The position numbers and the translations under genes were made by a program. From assembly GCA_050246635.1 (NCBI GenBank), contig JBFWVR010000017.1:1-64000 (forward strand): DNA of 64,000 nt. Reading direction: 5' to 3'. This DNA is from JBFWVR01 sp050246635 (GTDB lineage: Bacteria; Acidobacteriota; Vicinamibacteria; Vicinamibacterales; UBA2999). Of this stretch, positions 60,171 to 64,000 are shown one piece after another; positions within the stretch are counted from its first letter, which is position 1; every line of letters begins with the position of its first letter. Below the pieces are notes generated by a model that saw nothing but the letters and a program-made list of their open reading frames with translations, did not search any database and was not told the origin of the DNA.

Positions 60171-60863
60171 CTATGACACGAGCCAGAAGCCGCCGACGGC
60201 GACCGCCGCCCAGGACGACGCGTAGAGCAGGTGGCCGTAGGCGCGGGCACCACGCTGGCCGACGCGCGTGGCCAGGGCACCGACGGCCGCGGCGAAGGCC
60301 GTCATCGCGGTCACGGCACCGACCCCGAACCCCGACAAGTACGCGAGGGCCGCGGACTGTGTCGGCAGCGCGAGCGCGGGCAGGATGCCGAAGAGGTGCG
60401 AACTGCCGGCGAGCCCGTGCAGCGTGCCCATCAGGAAGGACGCGCGGGTGTGCACGTGCCCGTGCAGGTGCGGGTGCCGGTGCTGCGCCTGGTGCTCGCG
60501 CGCGCCGACGTCCGTGCCGGCCGCCGGCTTGACGTGCGCGTGCACGTGGCCGTCCGAGTGCCGGTGCACCTGCAGCCGCCGCGCACGGCTCAGCCCCCAG
60601 GCGCCGACGCCGATGAGGGCAAGGCCCACAATCCGTTCGCTGTAGGCGGACACGGCGTCGATGGGGAGCAGCTCGCGGAAGCCGAGGAGCAGGAGGCCAA
60701 TCAGCAGGACGCCCGCCGTGTGCCCCACACCCCACTGGAAGCCGGCCTTCCAGTGCGTGCGGTCGCCGTCCACCGCGAGCGGCGCCACGGCCGCGAGGTG
60801 GTCGGGCCCCGACAGCACGTGGACCAGGCCGGCCGCGAGGCCGGCGAAGAGGGCGAACAGCAT
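60171..60863 (-). CDS. Nickel/cobalt-transporter-like membrane protein with His-rich loop
   Basis: 230 residues, six hydrophobic segments. GPDHLAAVAPLA in the first helix and GVGHTAGVLLIG in the second are histidine motifs of the NiCoT/UreH/HupE-like group; GTLHGLAGSSHLFG is a third. The middle loop (about 100-140) holds some fifteen histidines (RHSDGHVHAHVK, QHRHPHLHGHVH), probably a metal-binding segment. Metal uptake or efflux is likely; direction and metal are unknown. Confidence 0.75.
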   Translation of the reverse strand: MLFALFAGLAAGLVHVLSGPDHLAAVAPLAVDGDRTHWKAGFQWGVGHTAGVLLIGLLLLGFRELLPIDAVSAYSERIVGLALIGVGAWGLSRARRLQVHRHSDGHVHAHVKPAAGTDVGAREHQAQHRHPHLHGHVHTRASFLMGTLHGLAGSSHLFGILPALALPTQSAALAYLSGFGVGAVTAMTAFAAAVGALATRVGQRGARAYGHLLYASSWAAVAVGGFWLVS

Positions 60864-60869
60864 GTTGAG

Positions 60870-60875
60870 GTCCTA
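60870..60875 (-). promoter_or_regulatory. Possible -10 (TAGGAC) 6 nt before the NiCoT-like gene
   Basis: TAGGAC departs from the consensus at its last base but has the same 6-nt spacing to the ATG as other starts here. AGGA could alternatively be a weak ribosome site. Confidence 0.3.
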
Positions 60876-60967
60876 GCAGGTTCCGTGCCGCGTGTTCGCC
60901 CCGGGATCCGCTCGGTACCGGCCCACGGCCGCGCGGGCCGGTCCGGCACCGCCGGGTTCCCGTCAGC

Positions 60968-62383
60968 TTACCGCTGGATGGCCTTGAGCTGGAAGAACTC
61001 CTCGATGGCGAGGGGGCCGATCTCCCGTCCGATGCCCGACTTCTTGTAGCCACCGAACGGCGCCATGGGATTGAAGCGGCCGCCGTTGATGTCCACCTGG
61101 CCGGTGCGCATGCGGCGCGCGACCGCGGTGGCGGCCTCGACCGACGCGCCCCAGACGCCGCCGGACAGCCCGTACGGCGAGTCGTTGGCGATGCGCACGG
61201 CTTCGTCCTCGGTGTCGTACGGAATGATCGCCAGGACCGGGCCGAAGATTTCCTCCTGCGCGATCACCATGCCGTTGTTGACGTCCGCGAAGATCGTGGG
61301 CTCGACGTAGAAGCCGCGCGGGAAGCCCTCGGGCGCCCCGCCGCCGGCGACGAGCCGGGCCCCCTCCTTCCTGCCCTGCTCGATGTAGCCGAGCACGGTC
61401 TCGCGCTGCGAGGCGGACGCCAGCGGCCCGAGCCGCGATGCCGCGTCGAACGGATCGCCGAGCGTGAGCTTGGCGAGCTGCGCCTTCGCGAGCTCGACGA
61501 CCTCGTCCTGGCGTGACCGGGGCACGATCATGCGGGTCCAGGCCGAGCAGGTCTGCCCGGAGTTCTGCATGCAGTGGTTGACGCCGGCCGGGATGGCCTT
61601 CTCGAACGGCGCGCCATCGAGCACCACGAACGCCGACTTGCCCCCGAGCTCGAGGCAGACCTTCTTGATGCCGTCGCCCGCCACCGCGCCGACCCGTCGC
61701 CCGGCGTTGAGCGAGCCGGTGAAGCTGACCATGTCGACGTCGGGATGGGCGAGGATGGCCTCGCCGACGACCCGGCCCGATCCCGAGACGACGTTGAGCA
61801 CGCCGGCCGGCAGGCCGATCGCGTGCGCCGCCTCGGCCAGGAGGAAGGCGCTCAGGGGCGCGAGCTCGGCGGGCTTGAGCACGACGGTGCAGCCGGCCGC
61901 CAGCGCCGGGGCAACCTTCGCGACGATCTGGTGCAGGGGGTAGTTCCACGGCGTGATGCAGCCGACGACCCCGATCGCCTCCTTGATGACAAGCGAATTA
62001 CCGAGCTCCTCCTCGAGGCGCAGCTCACGCAGCCACTTGCCATTGAGGCCGATGTGGGTCACGGGGAACTGGGCCTGGACGGCGGTGGCGAACTTCAGGG
62101 TCGTGCCGACCTCGTGGGCGATCGCCTCCGCGATCGCCGGGATCCGCTCGGCCATGGCCGCGGAGAGCTTCTCGAGCCACCCGGCACGTTCGGCGGCCGG
62201 CGTCTCGCTCCAGGCGGGGAACGCCGCGCGGGCCGCCGCCACGGCGCGATCCACGTCGGTGGCGGTGCCCCGCGGGACCCGGGCGACGACGTCCTCGGTG
62301 GCCGACGACACGACGTCGATCGTCTCGGCGGCCGAGGCCGCCTGCCAGTCACCGCCGTAGTACAGCTTGCCGTGCTCGATCAT
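60968..62383 (-). CDS. NAD(P)-dependent aldehyde dehydrogenase
   Basis: 471 residues. VVGCITPWNYPLHQIVAKV, VVLKPAELAPLSA, FTGSLNAGRRV, the general base in CLELGGKSAF, the catalytic Cys in NSGQTCSAWTR, and EEIFGPVLAIIPYD. Length normal. ATG follows AGAGGAG. Substrate not assigned; relatives act on betaine aldehyde or other aliphatic aldehydes. Confidence 0.93.
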   Translation of the reverse strand: MIEHGKLYYGGDWQAASAAETIDVVSSATEDVVARVPRGTATDVDRAVAAARAAFPAWSETPAAERAGWLEKLSAAMAERIPAIAEAIAHEVGTTLKFATAVQAQFPVTHIGLNGKWLRELRLEEELGNSLVIKEAIGVVGCITPWNYPLHQIVAKVAPALAAGCTVVLKPAELAPLSAFLLAEAAHAIGLPAGVLNVVSGSGRVVGEAILAHPDVDMVSFTGSLNAGRRVGAVAGDGIKKVCLELGGKSAFVVLDGAPFEKAIPAGVNHCMQNSGQTCSAWTRMIVPRSRQDEVVELAKAQLAKLTLGDPFDAASRLGPLASASQRETVLGYIEQGRKEGARLVAGGGAPEGFPRGFYVEPTIFADVNNGMVIAQEEIFGPVLAIIPYDTEDEAVRIANDSPYGLSGGVWGASVEAATAVARRMRTGQVDINGGRFNPMAPFGGYKKSGIGREIGPLAIEEFFQLKAIQR

Positions 62384-62474
62384 GCGCTCCTCTCCGCGCC
62401 CCGGTGGCGCCTCGATATCTCTTCATTCTACGCTATGCTGGAGCGTTATCCCGGGTGCGCCGCAGGCACACCCG

Positions 62475-62513
62475 GAGGGACTTCAGAGAGGGACTTCAGA
62501 GAGGGAATTCAGA
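62475..62513. repeat. Three 13-bp tandem units (GAGGGACTTCAGA)
   Basis: Two identical 13-nt units (62475, 62488) and a third with one change (62501), which leads into the inverted repeat. The unit length equals that of the GTG-N3-CAC arrays, but the sequence is different. Confidence 0.75.
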
Positions 62514-62600
62514 ATAGAGAATTGCGAATCGAGAAAGGAATTTCAGAATTCTGAATTCGGAATTCCTTTCGCAATTCTCGATGCTCCATTCTGAATTCCC
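62503..62600. repeat. AT-rich inverted repeat, copy 3
   Basis: Imperfect ~98-bp palindrome: GGGAATTCAGAAT at the left end is mirrored by ATTCTGAATTCCC at the right; GAATCGAGAAAGGAAT (62526-62541) is the core; TCAGAATTCTGA is the centre. It lies between the divergent starts of the aldehyde dehydrogenase and SDR genes. Confidence 0.85.
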
Positions 62601-62630
62601 GTCGTTCATCCGGCGGAAAGGGACCGACTC

Positions 62631-63398
62631 ATGCGTATCGACGGCAAGACTTTCATCGTGACGGGCGGCGCCTCGGGCCTGGGCCGCGCCGCGGCGGAGG
62701 CCATCCTCGCGGCCGGCGGCAACGTCGTGATTCTCGACGTGAATGCCGAGGCCGGCGCGGCCGCCGAGCAGGCACTGGGCGCCAAGGCGAAGTTCGCGTT
62801 GGCCGACGTCTCCAATGAGGAGCAGGTCAAGGCCGCGGTGGATCTCGCCGGTTCGGCGTTCGGCGGCCTGAACGGCGTGGTCAACGCCGCGGGCATCGGG
62901 CCGGCCGCGAAGATCGTCGGCAAGAACGGCCCGCACTCGCTCGACCTGTTCGAGAAGACGATCAAGGTCAACCTGACGGGCACGTTCAATGTGATCCGTC
63001 TCGCCGCGGCGAAGATGGCGGGGAACACGCCGGAGGACACGGGCGAGCGCGGCGTGATCGTCAACACCGCGTCGATCGCGGCCTACGACGGGCAAATCGG
63101 CCAGCCGGCCTACGCCGCGTCGAAGGGCGGCATCGTCGCGCTCACGCTGCCGGCCGCGCGCGAGTTCGCGCCGATCGGGATTCGTGTCGTGACGATTGCC
63201 CCGGGCATCTTCGACACGCCGCTGCTCGCGGCACTGCCGGAAGCCGCCCGCGCCTCGCTCGGCCAGCAGGTGCCCTTCCCGTCGCGCCTCGGCCAGCCGG
63301 CCGAATACGCCGCCCTCGCACGCCACATCATCGAGAACGTGATGCTGAACGGCGAAGTGATTCGACTGGATGGGGCTCTGCGGATGGCCCCCAAGTAG
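62631..63398 (+). CDS. Short-chain dehydrogenase (3-hydroxyacyl-CoA dehydrogenase type 2-like)
   Basis: 255 residues. Cofactor motif VTGGASGLGRA (11-21), NAAGIG, catalytic Ser in VNTASIAAYDGQIGQ and YxxxK in AYAASKGG. FDTPLLAALPEAARASLGQQVPF near 200 is typical of the HSD17B10-like group acting on hydroxyacyl-CoA. NAD+ preference is likely from the Asp at the end of beta2 (VVILDVN). Flanked by two AT-rich inverted repeats; AAGGGA is 10 nt before ATG. Confidence 0.9.
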   Translation: MRIDGKTFIVTGGASGLGRAAAEAILAAGGNVVILDVNAEAGAAAEQALGAKAKFALADVSNEEQVKAAVDLAGSAFGGLNGVVNAAGIGPAAKIVGKNGPHSLDLFEKTIKVNLTGTFNVIRLAAAKMAGNTPEDTGERGVIVNTASIAAYDGQIGQPAYAASKGGIVALTLPAAREFAPIGIRVVTIAPGIFDTPLLAALPEAARASLGQQVPFPSRLGQPAEYAALARHIIENVMLNGEVIRLDGALRMAPK

Positions 63399-63412
63399 AG
63401 CCTGGCGCGAGA

Positions 63413-63540
63413 GGAATTCAGAATCAAGAATCGAGAATCAAGAAAGGAATGAGGAATGAACAACGAAGGAATCTCGCTGTCCTTCCTCCTTCTCAATTCA
63501 GAATTCCTTTCTTGATTCGCAATTCTTGATTCTGAATTCC
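63413..63540. repeat. AT-rich inverted repeat, copy 4 (most complete)
   Basis: Arms 63413-63450 and 63503-63540, 38 bp each, pair with about three mismatches; loop 52 nt. The outer part is GGAATTCAGAATCAAGAAT, the inner part GAATCAAGAAAGGAAT. It stands between the convergent ends of the SDR gene and alaS. Confidence 0.9.
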
Positions 63541-63563
63541 CCGCCCGCCCCCGCCCTGGCGCG

Positions 63564-64000
63564 TCAGCGGGCAAGGATCGCACGCGCCGCGTCAGCCAGC
63601 GCGTGGGCGTCCGCGGGGATTCCGCCTTGCGCGAGGTCGGCCTTGCCACCGCCCTTGCCACCGAACTCCGCCACCAGCGTCTTGAGTGCCGCCCCGGCAT
63701 CGGCATCCGCCGTGGCGCCCGCCGCGATGACGACGATGGCCGGGGTGCCCGCCGAGAACAACGCGACGACGGCCGACGGCTCGTGACGCACCGCTGCGGA
63801 CGCGAGCGCCTTCAGCCCCGGCGCGTCCCAGCCGTCCAGCACCTCCGCCACGACCAGGCGCGCCCCTACGCGGACCGCGCGTTCCGTGAGCGCCCGCGCC
63901 TCGTGCACCGCGAGCTGCTCCTGGAACCCGCGAGCCGTGCGTTGCAGCCCCTTGTTGTCGTGCTGCAGCTTCTCGATGCCGGCGGCGAGCTCCGACGGCG
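63564..64000 (-). CDS. alaS: Alanyl-tRNA synthetase, C-terminal part (5' end outside window)
   Basis: The last 145 residues of a frame still open at base 64000. It begins in a coiled coil (LAAGIEKLQHDNKGLQRT) and continues into the C-Ala/DHHA1 domain: ALTERAVRVGARLVV, SAVVALFSAG and the near-diagnostic EFGGKGGGKADLAQGG. This domain helps bring tRNA-Ala to the editing and aminoacylation sites. A free-standing DHHA1 protein cannot be ruled out from the fragment. Confidence 0.88.
   Translation of the reverse strand, partial: PSELAAGIEKLQHDNKGLQRTARGFQEQLAVHEARALTERAVRVGARLVVAEVLDGWDAPGLKALASAAVRHEPSAVVALFSAGTPAIVVIAAGATADADAGAALKTLVAEFGGKGGGKADLAQGGIPADAHALADAARAILAR

Overview
The window reads as chromosomal DNA of a high-GC acidobacterium, most like the Vicinamibacteria branch. 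That placement is an inference from gene content: an Oar-type TonB receptor with a carboxypeptidase-regulatory domain, two von Willebrand proteins of the acidobacterial VWFA type, and an ADOP-class duplicated permease driven by PadR. No rRNA, tRNA, CRISPR array, transposase or phage gene was seen. Genes are tightly packed, with many 1-4 nt stop/start overlaps.

Layout. 1-5000: truncated TonB receptor, EamA transporter, and a short ATP synthase cluster (AtpZ-type, AtpI, AtpE) that lacks atpB. 5000-17900: two VWFA proteins, then ccsA-hemA-hemC, an inverted di-haem peroxidase, cobA-hemD fusion, hemB, an exported amidohydrolase and hemL; together this is nearly the whole C5 route to uroporphyrinogen III. 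17866-22004: padR-ADOP cassette between two copies of the hemL 3' end, then an exported coiled-coil protein. 22232-27746 (reverse): pyrE-truA-uppS-cdsA-dxr-rseP, joining isoprenoid, undecaprenyl and phospholipid supply to envelope proteolysis. 27911-31605: TolC-like channel and two glycosyltransferases. 31628-41570: pyrimidine synthesis in two units, pyrR-pyrB-pyrC-PRTase-M28 peptidase-TIGR02757 (reverse) and pyrK-pyrD-pyrF-glutaredoxin (forward), split by a membrane phosphodiesterase. 41646-48450: Pal, a GT-C membrane protein, LarE, a LysW-like zinc-ribbon protein, and a metal P-type ATPase with its ArsR regulator. 48628-58603: porin, chemoreceptor, peroxiredoxin, and a Gld-like ABC operon ending in a PBP4-type peptidase. 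59015-64000: YeiH, a nickel/cobalt-type transporter, aldehyde dehydrogenase, SDR and the end of alaS.

The least explained material is between the genes. (1) Two 13-bp tandem arrays built on GTG-N3-CAC occupy the gap before hemL (16261-16498) and the gap between dacB and yeiH (58704-59011); in the second, neighbouring units are complementary and could form 9-bp hairpins with 4-nt loops. (2) AT-rich inverted repeats sharing a 16-bp core recur at four intergenic sites in otherwise GC-rich DNA. (3) An identical 25-bp repeat lies exactly 10 nt after the stop codons of both rseP and tolC. (4) A 43-bp direct repeat of the hemL 3' end brackets the padR-ADOP cassette. (5) At least seven genes have a -10-like hexamer only 6-8 nt before the start codon, as expected for leaderless transcripts.
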